This document shows, piece after piece, positions 44,440 to 53,474 of a DNA stretch of 64,000 bases. The stretch spans positions 2,108,001 through 2,172,000 of the forward strand of contig OY762824.1 of the NCBI GenBank assembly GCA_963666465.1. Reading direction: 5' to 3'. The notes under the pieces were generated by a model. That model saw only the letters and a list, made by a program, of their open reading frames with translations, was not told the DNA's origin and did no database searches. Both the position numbers and the translations under genes were made by a program. Each line of letters opens with the position of its first letter. Position 1 is the stretch's first letter. The stretch is from VXYL01 sp963666465 (lineage in GTDB: Bacteria; Pseudomonadota; Gammaproteobacteria; Pseudomonadales; Azotimanducaceae).

Positions 44440-45592
44440 TGAAGCGTACCTTCATGCCGGGGAGGGGTTGGTCGGGCGGAGTCAGGCAGTAGCGCTCGCC
44501 ATGTTCCACGCCGCTGGAAATATAGGCGAAGTCCTCGTCGGAACGAGCGATTTCCACCAGCCGGGGGTGGATGGTGAGGTCTTCGCCCACCACCCACAGC
44601 GTCTCGCCCCGACGCAGTGCGTGACGGGGAATGACGACCAGGTTGCCTCCGGCGCGGCCGGAGATCTCGGCGCTGACGAAGGCACCGATGCGCAGGGGCT
44701 CGCGGGCGTTCTGCGCGGTGTCGTAGGGATCGGCCACCTGCGCCACCACGTGCAGCACACGTCGGCTTGCGTCGAACACGCCCTCCGAGCGCACCACGGT
44801 CGCGCCCCACTCGTGCATCGTGCCACCAAACTGGGCGGTGAGGGTGGCAGGCAGTTCAAGGTCGCCCGTGTTCCAGTCCGGCAGGTCGAGGTATTGCAGG
44901 TCGTTCTGGTTCAGCGGCAGACGCACTTCGGCGTAGTCGGTGGCAAATGTGTCGGCGAGCGCCGTGCCGGTGTTGACGAACTGGCCGACGTCGGCGCGCT
45001 TGCTGCGCACCATGCCGTCGTAAGGGGCGCGGATGATGGTGCGGCGCAAATCCTCCACCGCCTGTTCGAGGTCCGCCTCGGCGGATTCGAGGCCGGCGAG
45101 GGCTTCCGCGAGCTGCGGCTTGCGCAGGGTGAGGTCGGATGCCGGGCCGGTGGCGACGTCTAGGCTGCGCAGGCGCTGCCAGTCCTGAAAGGCGTAACCG
45201 GCGAGCGCATTTTCGGTGGCGACCTGGGTTTGCGCCCGTGCCACCGCGGCCGAGGCGCGCTTGACGTTGGTGCGGTAGTTGCGCGGATCGATGCGGACGA
45301 GCACGTCGCCCTTGCGGAAGAACCCGCCGCTGACGAATGCCGGTGCCACATCGACGATGGTGCCCGAGACCTCCGAAACCAGGGTGGTGCTGGTGCGGGG
45401 CGAGACAGTGCCCTGGGAGCGAACCGTGTATGTGACCGGCACGCGTTCCGCAGTTCCCACTTCCACCAGCAACGCCGGCGGCGCCACCGGCACCTGCACC
45501 ACCTGCGGTCGCGACACGGCAAGGGTCCAAGCCGCGGCGATTGCCGCGATCAAGACCAGGATAGGCAGCGCAAAGCGCAGAACGATACGCAT
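44432..45592 (-). CDS. RND efflux periplasmic adaptor, second system
   Basis: A 386-residue adaptor with an N-terminal membrane anchor or signal (IVLRFALPILVLIAAIAAAW). The barrel-sandwich halves are EVSGTIVDVAPAFVSGGFFR and TIIRAPYDGMVRSKRADVGQ, the hairpin lies between them (RAQTQVATENALAGYAFQDW), and the beta barrel includes NDLQYLDLPDW. It overlaps the pump start by 8 bp, so the two are co-translated. No lipobox is visible, in contrast with the first system. Confidence 0.88.
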   Translation of the reverse strand: MRIVLRFALPILVLIAAIAAAWTLAVSRPQVVQVPVAPPALLVEVGTAERVPVTYTVRSQGTVSPRTSTTLVSEVSGTIVDVAPAFVSGGFFRKGDVLVRIDPRNYRTNVKRASAAVARAQTQVATENALAGYAFQDWQRLRSLDVATGPASDLTLRKPQLAEALAGLESAEADLEQAVEDLRRTIIRAPYDGMVRSKRADVGQFVNTGTALADTFATDYAEVRLPLNQNDLQYLDLPDWNTGDLELPATLTAQFGGTMHEWGATVVRSEGVFDASRRVLHVVAQVADPYDTAQNAREPLRIGAFVSAEISGRAGGNLVVIPRHALRRGETLWVVGEDLTIHPRLVEIARSDEDFAYISSGVEHGERYCLTPPDQPLPGMKVRFSG

Positions 45593-46033
45593 GGGTTTTC
45601 GGTGGCGGGCTCCGTGTGGAGTGTCGGCTTGAGTGGGCAGTCGATCCTAGCGAAACGAGTCGTCGCTACCAAAAAGTAACACAGATGGCAGCCATCAGCG
45701 GAGGAATCGATCCGGGAATCGATCCCGACACACAAACATTTCGTCCTACAGGCCGTAGGACGATTCCCATCGTCCTGCGCCGATGGCGGCGATGTCTCAC
45801 ATCCACGCGGTCGAGCCAGCCCATGGCGGGCGTTCGCTTCATTCGCCCGAGAACGCCGAGTGGTCGCCCAACGGCGCGCGAGATCAAGCACGCGGACGGA
45901 GGGCAAGAAACGTGTCAGATCCGGATCTGTCCGCGGCCGGCGAATCCCAATCGGTCGTCGGCCCGTCGGCTCTGCAGAGCTTCCGTAGCGGGCAGCTATC
46001 GAAATCGGCGCGGATTCCGGGTAAAACGCGCTG
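45593..46033. other. Intergenic region without a gene
   Basis: About 440 bp between the divergent RND adaptor and PhyH genes. It contains a short repeat GAATCGATCCGGGAATCGAT at about 45705. Open frames here are GC-driven and not protein-like. It presumably holds both promoters, which I cannot place. Confidence 0.45.
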
Positions 46034-46831
46034 ATGGCAGCTTTACATCAAGACCCGATACAGCAAGACCCGATGCGCCGCGATCCGTTCGCCGACGCGG
46101 AAGCCTTCGTTCGCGACGGCTATCTTGTTGTGCCGGCGATGGCGAGCAGCGCAGCCTTGGCCGCAATGACGAGCGCCGCCAGGGAGGCCCTCGACCCGCT
46201 CACCGGACCGGCGGAGTTCGAGGTCGACGTTGGCTATCCGGGCGCACCGCTGCCGGGGCAGGCTGGCGCTGCAACGCCCCGCCGCCTGCTGCACGCCTAT
46301 GCCCGGCACTCGTCCTTCCGCGACTGGAGCACCAGCCCGGCGGTGGCAAGGGCTGTGCGTTGTCTGCTGGGCGATTCGCGCATCCTGCTCTCGCAATGCC
46401 ACCACAACTGCGTCATGACGAAGCATCCGGGCTATTCCTCGGCGACGCTCTGGCATCAGGATGTGCGCTACTGGTCCTTCACGCGACCGGAACTGGTGTC
46501 CCTGTGGCTTGCCCTCGGCAGGGAGACCCCGGCCAACGGGGCGCTGCAAGTGATACCAGGCAGCCACAGGCTCGAACTCGATCCCTCGCAGCTCGACAAG
46601 GAACTCTTCCTGCGCCCGGAGCTCCCGGCCAACCAACGCCTGATCGCCACGGCACAGCCGGTGCGGTTGCAGCCGGGCGATGCACTGTTCTTCTCGGGGC
46701 GGCTGTTCCACGCCGCCGGCCGCAACGAGACCGACGAGGTGAAGCTTTCGGTGGTGACGACCTACCACGGCGCCGACAACCTGCCGCTGCCTGGCACCCG
46801 CTCCGCCCGCTACCCGGCAATCGAGTTGTAG
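46034..46831 (+). CDS. Phytanoyl-CoA dioxygenase (PhyH) family protein
   Basis: A 265-residue Fe(II)/2-oxoglutarate oxygenase of the PhyH type. The metal-binding WHQDVRYWSF (His-x-Asp) lies near residue 140 and the distal His is in FFSGRLFHAAGRNETD, followed by a likely 2-oxoglutarate-binding Arg. The start contains two tandem DPIQQDP/DPMRRDP-like copies. The N-terminal DAEAFVRDGYLVVPAMASSA is the typical PhyH entry. The substrate is unknown. Five bases separate it from the smr gene. Confidence 0.85.
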   Translation: MAALHQDPIQQDPMRRDPFADAEAFVRDGYLVVPAMASSAALAAMTSAAREALDPLTGPAEFEVDVGYPGAPLPGQAGAATPRRLLHAYARHSSFRDWSTSPAVARAVRCLLGDSRILLSQCHHNCVMTKHPGYSSATLWHQDVRYWSFTRPELVSLWLALGRETPANGALQVIPGSHRLELDPSQLDKELFLRPELPANQRLIATAQPVRLQPGDALFFSGRLFHAAGRNETDEVKLSVVTTYHGADNLPLPGTRSARYPAIEL

Positions 46832-46836
46832 GCGTC

Positions 46837-47448
46837 GTGAGCTCCAAGGGTTCCACCCCACCGCCCGATGACGAGAGCTTCCTCGACGCCATGGACGATG
46901 TCGTGCCGCTCACAAGCCGGGCGACTGCGCCCCGTCCTCCTGCGGAAGCGCGCCTGCGTCCCTCGGCTGGCCAGCTACGGCGGCGGGAGGCAGCCGAAGC
47001 CGAAGAGACCGAAGACCCGAACCATCTCCACCCTGGCGAAGTGCCGGCCGTGCATCCGCACGCGGTGCTCGAATGGAAGAAGGATGGCGTGCAGCCAGAC
47101 GTGTTTCGTCGCTTGGGCACAGGTCGCTACGTCGTGGCAGCCAGCCTCGACCTGCATCGCCACACCGTCGATCAGGCGCGCTCGGCGCTGTATCGATTCC
47201 TCACCGACGCGCACCAACACGGCCGCCGCTGCGTGCTCATCGCCCACGGCCGCGGCGAACGCAGCGATCCCCCGGCGCGGATCAAGAGCCACGTCGCGTT
47301 CTGGCTTGGGCAAATGCCGCAGGTGATCGGCTACCGCAGCGCGCCACGCCAGCAAGGCGGCACCGGCGCCGTGCTGGTGATGCTGCGCAAGTCCGTTGCG
47401 GCGAAGGACGAGAATCGCGAACGGTACGGCGGCAAGGCGACGCCTTGA
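46837..47448 (+). CDS. Smr domain protein
   Basis: A 203-residue protein with a disordered N-terminal half (DPNHLHPGEVPAVHP) and a C-terminal Smr domain: SLDLHRHTVDQARSALYRFL, VLIAHGRGERSDPPARIK and WLGQMPQVIGYRSAPRQQGG. The small bacterial Smr proteins (SmrA/SmrB type) are nucleases or ribosome-rescue endonucleases; SmrB cleaves mRNA at collided ribosomes in E. coli. Start GTG 46837, five bases after the PhyH stop. Confidence 0.85.
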   Translation: MSSKGSTPPPDDESFLDAMDDVVPLTSRATAPRPPAEARLRPSAGQLRRREAAEAEETEDPNHLHPGEVPAVHPHAVLEWKKDGVQPDVFRRLGTGRYVVAASLDLHRHTVDQARSALYRFLTDAHQHGRRCVLIAHGRGERSDPPARIKSHVAFWLGQMPQVIGYRSAPRQQGGTGAVLVMLRKSVAAKDENRERYGGKATP

Positions 47449-47483
47449 ACGAGCGTTTGGTCGAGGTTGGCGTGGACGGTGAA

Positions 47484-47527
47484 TGCCCCCACCGAGAAAA
47501 GCGAGGACGCTTTTCTCGGTGGGGGCA
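47484..47527. terminator. Bidirectional terminator hairpin with a perfect 20-bp stem
   Basis: TGCCCCCACCGAGAAAAGCG, loop AGGA, then its exact complement CGCTTTTCTCGGTGGGGGCA. It lies between the convergent smr gene and the leftward PLP-enzyme gene. The AAAA/TTTT run inside the stem does not form the usual U-tail, so it may act as an RNA-stabilising or rho-type signal. Confidence 0.75.
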
Positions 47528-47539
47528 CGGCGCGATGTC

Positions 47540-48751
47540 CTATTCCACCCCGGCCAGCGCCTGATCGAGATCCGCGCAGATGTCGGCTGCATCCTCGAGC
47601 CCGACGGAAAGCCTGAGCACGCCTTCGCCGGCCTCATCCCGGAAGTGAGCGAGGGCCTCTCCTTCCAGTCGATAGGTGCCGACGGCGAGTTCCTCGGTGT
47701 CGATCCAGTAGATCAAGCTGCGGTGGTGGCCAAGCGAGACCGCATGGTGAATGAGTTCGAGCTTTCCCACCATCTGTCGCGCCGCCTCGGCGCCGCCGGC
47801 AATGCGAAAGCAGATCATGCCGGAGTAATTCTCCATCTGCCGCCGCGCCAGTTCGTGCTGCGGGTGCGACGGGAGCCCTGGATACAGAGTTCGCAGCACT
47901 CTCGGATGTGCCTCGAGGAATGCCGCCACCTGCTGCGCCGCCGTCTCGTGGGCGGCCATGCGCAACGGCAAGGTCGCGGCGCCGCGGGCGATCAGCCAGG
48001 CGTTGAAGGGGCTCAGGATGCCGCCGTGATGCACCAACGCTTCCCCGGCAAGGCTTGCGATGCGTTCCGCCGAGCCGATCACCGCGCCGCCGAGGGCGTC
48101 GCCGTGCCCGCCGATGTACTTGGTTAGGGAATGCAGCACGAAGTCGGCGCCGAACTCCAAGGGGCGAGTGGCGATCGGCGTGGCAAACGTGGAATCCACC
48201 GCCAGCGCGGCGCCGGCCGCGTGCGCGATCTCGGCCACGGCGCGAAGGTCCGTCAGGCGCAGCACCGGGTTCGCGGGGGTCTCTACCCAAACCAGGCGTG
48301 TTGTCGGCCGCACGGCGTCGCGCACCCGTTCGGGTTCGGCCGTGTTCACCGGCGTCACCTCGATGCCGAAGTCCGGCAATGTGCTGCGGGCCAGTTCCGC
48401 AGTGCCGGGATAGTTCACCTCGCTGATGACGAGATGGTCACCGGCCTTGAGCTGCGAAAGCAGGAGGCCGGCGGTGGCTGCCATGCCGGACGCGAATGCG
48501 GCGCAGGCTTCTCCGCCCTCGAGGGCCGCGAGCTTCTGCTCCAGCATCCGCACGGTGGGGTTGCCCCAGCGGGTGTAGATGAACTGCAGTGCGTCGCCGG
48601 CGGTGGCGAAGGAGAAGCCGGTGGGTTCGTCTTGAACGAACGTGCTCGACATGGTGATGTCGGGGGCGGAGGCGCCAGTGTTCGGGTCCGGCACCTCGCC
48701 GCCGTGAACGGCAGTGGTGCGGACGCCCCGTGTCTGGCTTGGCACTGGCAT
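47540..48751 (-). CDS. Cys/Met metabolism PLP-dependent enzyme
   Basis: A 403-residue enzyme of the trans-sulfuration family (cystathionine gamma-synthase, gamma-lyase, homocysteine synthase). Recognisable parts are YTRWGNPTVRMLEQKLAALE, AFASGMAATAGLL, WVETPANPVLRLTDL, DSTFATPIATRPLEFGADF and the PLP lysine in VLHSLTKYIGGHGD. The exact reaction cannot be told from sequence; the family spans gamma-elimination and gamma-replacement. The start ATG is 48751. It is separated by 3 bp from the upstream acyl-CoA dehydrogenase and may form an operon. Confidence 0.85.
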   Translation of the reverse strand: MPVPSQTRGVRTTAVHGGEVPDPNTGASAPDITMSSTFVQDEPTGFSFATAGDALQFIYTRWGNPTVRMLEQKLAALEGGEACAAFASGMAATAGLLLSQLKAGDHLVISEVNYPGTAELARSTLPDFGIEVTPVNTAEPERVRDAVRPTTRLVWVETPANPVLRLTDLRAVAEIAHAAGAALAVDSTFATPIATRPLEFGADFVLHSLTKYIGGHGDALGGAVIGSAERIASLAGEALVHHGGILSPFNAWLIARGAATLPLRMAAHETAAQQVAAFLEAHPRVLRTLYPGLPSHPQHELARRQMENYSGMICFRIAGGAEAARQMVGKLELIHHAVSLGHHRSLIYWIDTEELAVGTYRLEGEALAHFRDEAGEGVLRLSVGLEDAADICADLDQALAGVE

Positions 48752-48754
48752 CCC

Positions 48755-49873
48755 CTAGATCCGGCCCTTGCCGAGGTCGAGCCGACCGCGCGCCAGGTTC
48801 AACCGCAGGATGTCGCTGGCGCCTTCTGCCAGACGCATTGCCCGCACCCGCCGATAGAGACTCTCCAATGGGTGCCCCACCCGCAACGCTGTGCCGCCGA
48901 CGAGTTGGATGGCGGTGTCCACCAACTCGCCGATGGCCTCGGTGGCGAACACCTTGCAGGCGATACCTTCGTTGATGACGTTCTCGCCGGCCTCGGCAAG
49001 ACGCGCCGTGCGATACACCATGCTGCGCGCGGCGAAGGCACGAATCCGCATCTCCGAATAGCGCAGTCGAACTCCTTCGCGGGCGCCAAGCGGTGCGCCG
49101 CTGCGATGCGGCGCTTCGAGGTGGGCGGTGACGAAGTCGATCACCCAGCGGGCGAGGCCCACGCTCTCGGCGGCGAAGGCGAGGCGGGTGTCGCCGATTT
49201 GCCGCATGGCGCGGGGAAGTCCCTCGCCCGGTTGCCCGATGATGTTGCTCGCCGGCACGGCCACGTCGTGGAACTCAATGTAGGCATGGTGGGTGCCATC
49301 CATGGAGCCGAAGGTGGCCGTGATGTCCACCCCAGGCGCGTCGCGGTCGATGATGACCATGGCGGGGCCACGGCCCTCCACTTCCACCAGGGCATTGATG
49401 AAGTCTGCCTCCGCGCCGCCGGTGACGTAGGACTTCTGGCCGTTCACAACGAGCGTCGCGCCCTCAAGCCGTCCCCACGTGGCGCGCTCGGCCTTGTCCG
49501 GCTCGGTGAAGCCAAACGCGCCGCGCTTTTCGCCGGACAGCATCGGTTCGAGATAGCGCGCTCGCGCCGGCCCTTGCACGCCGCCAAGCACGCCGGGCCC
49601 GGGGCCGAATACGCCGCCGAGATGGCTCAGGTTGTGCGAACCCAAGGTGTCCCGCACCACCGTCATCGCCAGCGGACCCGCCGCCGTGCCGCCGAACTCC
49701 GCCGGCTGCGTCATGCGGAAGAGGCCCGCCGCTTGCGATGCCTGCCGAACCCGCCTGCGACGCTCCCCGGCTTCGAGCGTCTCGTCCTCGGCGAGGGGCG
49801 CCAGCGTATCCCGCGCCAGCGCATCCACACGATCACGCAACGCAACCAGTTCGGGGGACAACGATTCGGGCAT
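48755..49873 (-). CDS. Acyl-CoA dehydrogenase
   Basis: A 372-residue flavoprotein of the acyl-CoA dehydrogenase family. Family features are RMTQPAEFGGTAAGPLA, FGFTEPDKAERATW, NGQKSYVTGGAEADFINALV, GVDITATFGSMDGTHHAYIE, LPRAMRQIGDTRLAFAAES and the C-terminal EAIGELVDTAIQLVGGTALR with YRRVRAMRLAEGASDILRL. It oxidises an acyl-CoA, chain length not predictable. Start ATG 49873. With aceA and the thiolase/DUF35 pair it suggests growth on lipids or small acids. Confidence 0.88.
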   Translation of the reverse strand: MPESLSPELVALRDRVDALARDTLAPLAEDETLEAGERRRRVRQASQAAGLFRMTQPAEFGGTAAGPLAMTVVRDTLGSHNLSHLGGVFGPGPGVLGGVQGPARARYLEPMLSGEKRGAFGFTEPDKAERATWGRLEGATLVVNGQKSYVTGGAEADFINALVEVEGRGPAMVIIDRDAPGVDITATFGSMDGTHHAYIEFHDVAVPASNIIGQPGEGLPRAMRQIGDTRLAFAAESVGLARWVIDFVTAHLEAPHRSGAPLGAREGVRLRYSEMRIRAFAARSMVYRTARLAEAGENVINEGIACKVFATEAIGELVDTAIQLVGGTALRVGHPLESLYRRVRAMRLAEGASDILRLNLARGRLDLGKGRI

Positions 49874-50033
49874 GTGGGATTCCTTCGCGGCAGAGGCAGT
49901 TGGGGCTTCGGGAAGTCGCTCGTGACGAGAGGTTACGCGAGCGCGCCAGCTCGTTCCAATCCTTGACGCGCCTGTCGGACTTCCGGAGGGCTTCGATGCC
50001 CTCCCCCCGAGAAACCGCCCGGATGGCTGTGGC

Positions 50034-50414
50034 CTACAGGAACGTGGGCACCATCACCATGACCGGCACGAGCAGGACGAGGAAGACGATGGCGACCAAG
50101 GCGTAGAGGAGCCACGTCTCGCGACGGGCGTGGCGGGCGATCAGGGCCTCGATCTCCTCGGGGCCGCGGACGGCGACGGAGGAAGCGAGGCGATAGCGGA
50201 TGATCCCGTCGCGCAGCCCCGGCAGCCGAACGAAGAGCTCCGGCGTGCTGTTGAGGCGCCGCGCCACGTCATGGATCGGAATGCCGGCGCCTCTGGCGAT
50301 CTGCGAGGGATGCAGCCCCTTGGCCGGCTCGTCCAGAAAGCACTGCACAATCGCCATGAGCGCCCGCGTCTTGCCGCGAAACCGGAAGCGCCAGACCGCA
50401 AAGGGATCGGTCAT
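50034..50414 (-). CDS. Small protein with C-terminal membrane segment
   Basis: 126 residues: a predicted winged-helix-like N-terminal part (HPSQIARGAGIPIHDVARRL, FVRLPGLRDGIIRYRLASSV) and a single C-terminal membrane helix (LLYALVAIVFLVLLVPVMVM). It begins ATGA, overlapping the stop of the methyltransferase remnant. The combination suggests a membrane-tethered DNA-binding regulator. No named family is recognised. Confidence 0.55.
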   Translation of the reverse strand: MTDPFAVWRFRFRGKTRALMAIVQCFLDEPAKGLHPSQIARGAGIPIHDVARRLNSTPELFVRLPGLRDGIIRYRLASSVAVRGPEEIEALIARHARRETWLLYALVAIVFLVLLVPVMVMVPTFL

Positions 50415-50693
50415 GCCCTGCCCCTACACATGCTTGGAGGCTCGATGTTCCAGAACCAGAGGGTGGTCTGGGGTGTCGCCCGGGCAGACCAAGCCTCGAC
50501 ATGGGGGCGATACCACTCCACGAGCCCTTCGGGCGTGTGCAAGTCGCCAGGGAATCCACTGATTCCGTAGGGGCCATCGGCAACGATGCAGATGGGGCTT
50601 GGCCACTGCTCGTAGAGTGTCTCGACCGGCTGGAAGTGGATCGTTGCGCCGGCACGCTGGACGGACTCCAGCCCAGCGACGCCACATCTTGAG
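50411..50693 (-). pseudogene. DNA methyltransferase remnant, 5' part lost at a family A repeat
   Basis: The readable part ATIHFQPVETLYEQWPSPIC followed by VADGPYGISGFPGDLHTPEG and WYRPHVEAWSARATPQTTLW matches the catalytic region of site-specific DNA methyltransferases; DGPYGI is in the position of the DPPY motif. Upstream the frame is entered from family A sequence at 50694. Downstream the protein ends abruptly in MCRGRA after about 80 residues, whereas these enzymes are longer. So it is truncated at both ends. Its overlap with the 50034 gene suggests the original operon order. Confidence 0.6.
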
Positions 50694-50783
50694 GAGCCTT
50701 CAGCCGGGGAAGCATCCCCGACCGCTGACGCGCAAGGAAGTGCCGGCAATTCCCCCATCGCTGGGGGCGTACTTCCATGCAAG
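50694..50783 (+). repeat. Family A repeat, single unit
   Basis: A 90-bp copy, GAGCCTTCAGCC to CATGCAAG, at the 5' edge of the methyltransferase remnant. The repeat reads on the plus strand, opposite to that gene. CTTG follows the unit (50784-50787) and also lies just before it (50688-50691), a possible target duplication. Confidence 0.85.
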
Positions 50784-51077
50784 CTTGCCGGAGCGCCGTC
50801 CCCCTCTGTTGTTGTGAGTCGCGTCTCGGCTGGCATGGCAACGTGGTGGCGCATACACGTGATTGGACGGATGTTGACGGGCATTGTACGCGGGTCGTCG
50901 GTCCTCGACACGCGGGGGCGGGGTCTCGTGCGGCTGGCGAGGCATCGCGGGCGGGTCGCCCTGAACTCCAGGAGATTCGACGCGCGAGGCCGGTCCAGAG
51001 CGATGCACTGCTCGACGTTGGCGGATCCTGGGCGGGAACCGCCTCCCTCCATCTGACACGACCGGCGACGTCGCGAC
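50784..51077. other. Intergenic region, no gene
   Basis: 294 bp between family A and rfbD. It includes a TTGACGGGCATTGTACGCGG stretch near 50876 that could be promoter-like. No coding sequence is recognised. Confidence 0.4.
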
Positions 51078-51983
51078 TCAATCCGCCGCAGGCCCGACGT
51101 CAGCCTGTTGGCGTCGAAGGGACTGGAGGTAGGCGTGCAGGTAGGGACGCCAGTCAGGGGAGGGGATGCCGAAGGTGCGTTGCAGGCGTGTGGGGTCGAG
51201 GCGGGAGTTTTCGGGGCGTTGGGCGGGAGTCGGGTAGTCTCGCGTGGCAATTGCGCGGACGGGCGGGGCTTGCTCGATGACGCCGAGTTCTGCCGCGAGT
51301 GCGACGATCTCTCGGGCGAAGCGGCACCAGCTGAGGGTTGGCTCGGTGCTGAAGTGGTAGGTGCCCCACAGGTCTTCTTCGGCGGCTGTGGCGAGGCAGA
51401 TGTCGCGCAGCGTCCGGGCAACCGCCTTGGCCGGGGCAGGAGCGCCGATCTGGTCGTCCACCACGGTGAGTTCCGGGCGTTCGCGGGCCAGGCGGAGCAC
51501 GGTGTCCACGAAGCTGCGGCCGAGGGCGCCGAAAACCCAGCTCACGCGGAGGATGATGTGGCGTGGGCTTCCGGCGCGCGCCGCGCGTTCGCCGAGTTCC
51601 TTGGTGCGGCCATAGACGCCGAGCGGATTGGTGGCGTCGTTCTCGCGGTATGGCCTGTTCGCGTTGCCGTCGAATACGTAGTCGGTCGAGACGTGGACGA
51701 GTGCCGCTCCGTTCCGGGCGCAGGTGGCCGCGAGTTGTGCGACGGCCTTGACGTTCACGGCGTGGGCGGTCCTGGCTTCGCTTTCGGCGCGGTCCACGGC
51801 GGTGTAGGCGGCGCAGTTGACGACCGCTTGGGGCCGCCATCGTTCAATTGTGCGGGCAACCGCGTCGGCATCGGTGATGTCGAGGTCGTCTCGGCCGAGG
51901 GCGACGGGCTCGAACTCGTCCGTGCCGAGACGGACGAGTTCCGATCCGACCTGGCCGGCGGCGCCGGTTACGAGCGCGCGCAT
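51078..51983 (-). CDS. rfbD: dTDP-4-dehydrorhamnose reductase
   Basis: The last step of dTDP-L-rhamnose synthesis, NADPH-dependent. The 301-residue protein has GAAGQVGSEL, NCAAYTAVDRAESE, HVSTDYVFDG and YGRTKELGE (Tyr-x-x-x-Lys), all typical of RfbD/RmlD. Start ATG 51983. It is followed upstream by rfbC with a gap of 106 bp; rfbA and rfbB are not in the window, so the pathway is completed elsewhere or uses other donors. Confidence 0.92.
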   Translation of the reverse strand: MRALVTGAAGQVGSELVRLGTDEFEPVALGRDDLDITDADAVARTIERWRPQAVVNCAAYTAVDRAESEARTAHAVNVKAVAQLAATCARNGAALVHVSTDYVFDGNANRPYRENDATNPLGVYGRTKELGERAARAGSPRHIILRVSWVFGALGRSFVDTVLRLARERPELTVVDDQIGAPAPAKAVARTLRDICLATAAEEDLWGTYHFSTEPTLSWCRFAREIVALAAELGVIEQAPPVRAIATRDYPTPAQRPENSRLDPTRLQRTFGIPSPDWRPYLHAYLQSLRRQQADVGPAAD

Positions 51984-52089
51984 GGGTCATGCGCGAGAGG
52001 GAGCAGGATCGACCGGCAGCGCGGGCCGCGTGCGAGGTCGGATTGGCTGGGCTGGAGGCGGCGCCACGGGGCGCCGGCTTGGGACGGCT

Positions 52090-52632
52090 TCATGGCGTGG
52101 TCAGGTATTCGTCCAAGGTCGGATTCTGCTGGTCGGCTTCGGACACGATCGGGTTTTCAACCGGCCAGTCGATGGCCAGCGTCGGGTCGTTCCAAAGCAC
52201 GCCGCGGCCGTCGTCCGGGCGGTAGTGTGCCGTGCATTTGTATTCGAAGTCAGCAACTTCCGAAAGCACGCAGAAGCCGTGCGCGTAGCCAGGCGGGATC
52301 AGCAGTTGCGTGTGGCTCTCGTCGTCGAGAATCACGCCGACGTGCTGGCGGAAGGTAGGCGAGGCGGGAGCGATGTCCACGGCCACGTCGAATACGCGTC
52401 CGCGACTGACGCGCACGAGTTTGCCTTGCGGCTCCCGCTGCTGGAAGTGCAGGCCACGCAACACGCCGCGGCGCGAGCGGGAGTGGTTGTCTTGCACGAA
52501 ATGCTGCCGCAGCGCGGGATGCAGGTCGTAGCGTTCCTTGCTGTAGGTTTCAAGCAGGAATCCGCGCTCGTCGCCGAAGACTTGCGGGCGGATGACGACG
52601 ACGCCCGGCAGCGCGGTGGTCTCGACCTCCAT
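52090..52632 (-). CDS. rfbC: dTDP-4-dehydrorhamnose 3,5-epimerase
   Basis: A 180-residue RmlC cupin: VVIRPQVFGDERGFLLETYS, FVQDNHSRSRRGVLRGLHFQ (catalytic His), GKLVRVSRGRVFDVAVDI and LLIPPGYAHGFCVLSEVADF. The start is ATG 52632. A longer frame to 52677 includes a doubled 13-bp unit (CTTTGCTCCCAAG) encoding GAKHLGAKH, probably non-native. It acts one step before RfbD in rhamnose synthesis and is encoded next to it. Confidence 0.92.
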   Translation of the reverse strand: MEVETTALPGVVVIRPQVFGDERGFLLETYSKERYDLHPALRQHFVQDNHSRSRRGVLRGLHFQQREPQGKLVRVSRGRVFDVAVDIAPASPTFRQHVGVILDDESHTQLLIPPGYAHGFCVLSEVADFEYKCTAHYRPDDGRGVLWNDPTLAIDWPVENPIVSEADQQNPTLDEYLTTP

Positions 52633-52827
52633 CAATGGCTCTCCATCGTGCTTTGCTCCCAAGTGCTTTGCTCCCAAGTGAGAGCGGCACTTGCGTGTTG
52701 ACGTGAATGCCCTGCTGCGGACGACGATACGCTCCGTCAGGGCGCGCTGGCAGTTTTCGCTGGCGCGAAAACTGCCAAGGGAAGTACGCGACCGTTCTCC
52801 AGCTCGACAGTTTTCTACGGCGCTTAC

Positions 52828-52917
52828 CTTGCATGGAAGTACGCCCCCAGCGATGGGGGAGTTGCCGGCACTTCCTTGCGCGTCAGCGGTCGGGGATGCT
52901 TCCCCGGCTGAAGGCTC
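52828..52917 (-). repeat. Family A repeat, single unit, beside the RNA-ligase stop
   Basis: A 90-bp copy on the minus strand. The RNA-ligase remnant's TAG stop (52918-52920) directly precedes the GAGCC start, so the repeat begins at the first base after the stop codon. The gap 52633-52827 otherwise contains only a decayed copy of the family E left part (near 52700). Confidence 0.85.
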
Positions 52918-52931
52918 CTAGTTGAACTCCG

Positions 52932-53297
52932 GGTAGTGTCTCACTTTGAATTTGCCTGGCAGCCTGTCGGACTTCGGACGGCGTGAGCTGGCCGAATGCC
53001 GACAGGGTGCCAGGACGGCTTGGGCTGGGGCAGGAAGCGTTGCCGAATAGGCAACGGTTCTTGTGGCGCTGACGTGGCGCATGGCCGTTCGCAACTGGCG
53101 ACTGCGTCGATTTGCCTGCCGGGACCACTCCGGGGGGGGAGGGCGTCCCGCCCTCCATGCGCGTCCTCCCTGCACATGCCGCGATGTGCCTGCGCGCCCT
53201 TGCGGGCGCGGCGCGCCTTGCGGCGCGATGGAGGGCGGGACGCCCTCCCCCCCGGGGGACGGTGCCAGACACTGCACAAGCCAAGTGAGACACTACC
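52932..53297. mobile_element. Family C MITE, copy 5, with a perfect 8-bp target duplication
   Basis: Ends GGTAGTGTCTCACTTTG and GTGAGACACTACC. Both flanks are exactly GAACTCCG (52924-52931 and 53298-53305), inside the 3' end of the RNA-ligase gene. A family B element lies inside it. Removing both restores an MITE of about 257 bp, similar to copies 3 and 4. Confidence 0.95.
52960..53068. repeat. Family B element, copy 5, nested in family C
   Basis: A family B unit (109 bp, one extra base in the GCCGAATAGGC hairpin loop) sits within family C between TTTGCCTG and ACGTGGCGC, which are contiguous in other C copies. The flanks are CTGG and CTGA. Confidence 0.88.
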
Positions 53298-53340
53298 GAA
53301 CTCCGTGCCGCCGCGTCGCGTGAGATAGTCGCCGGAGACG

Positions 53341-53474
53341 CTTGCAGGGAAGGCGGTCGGGGAAGCTTCCCCGGCTGAAGGCTCCTTGCAGGGAAGCACG
53401 CTCTCCGGCGACGGGGGCATGCCCGAACCTCCCCGCGCGTCGGCGGTCGGGGAAGCTTCCCCGGCTGAAGGCTC
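53341..53474 (-). repeat. Family A repeats, one and a half units, in the RNA-ligase gene
   Basis: A full unit (53385-53474) and a truncated one (53341-53384) on the minus strand, between the ILKS and SVSGDYL parts of the RNA ligase. The truncated unit lacks the central 45 bp or so. Confidence 0.8.

Noticed and set aside
45675..46033. Open frames upstream of the PhyH gene
   Set aside because: They contain no recognisable protein sequence and no ribosome site; GC-driven.
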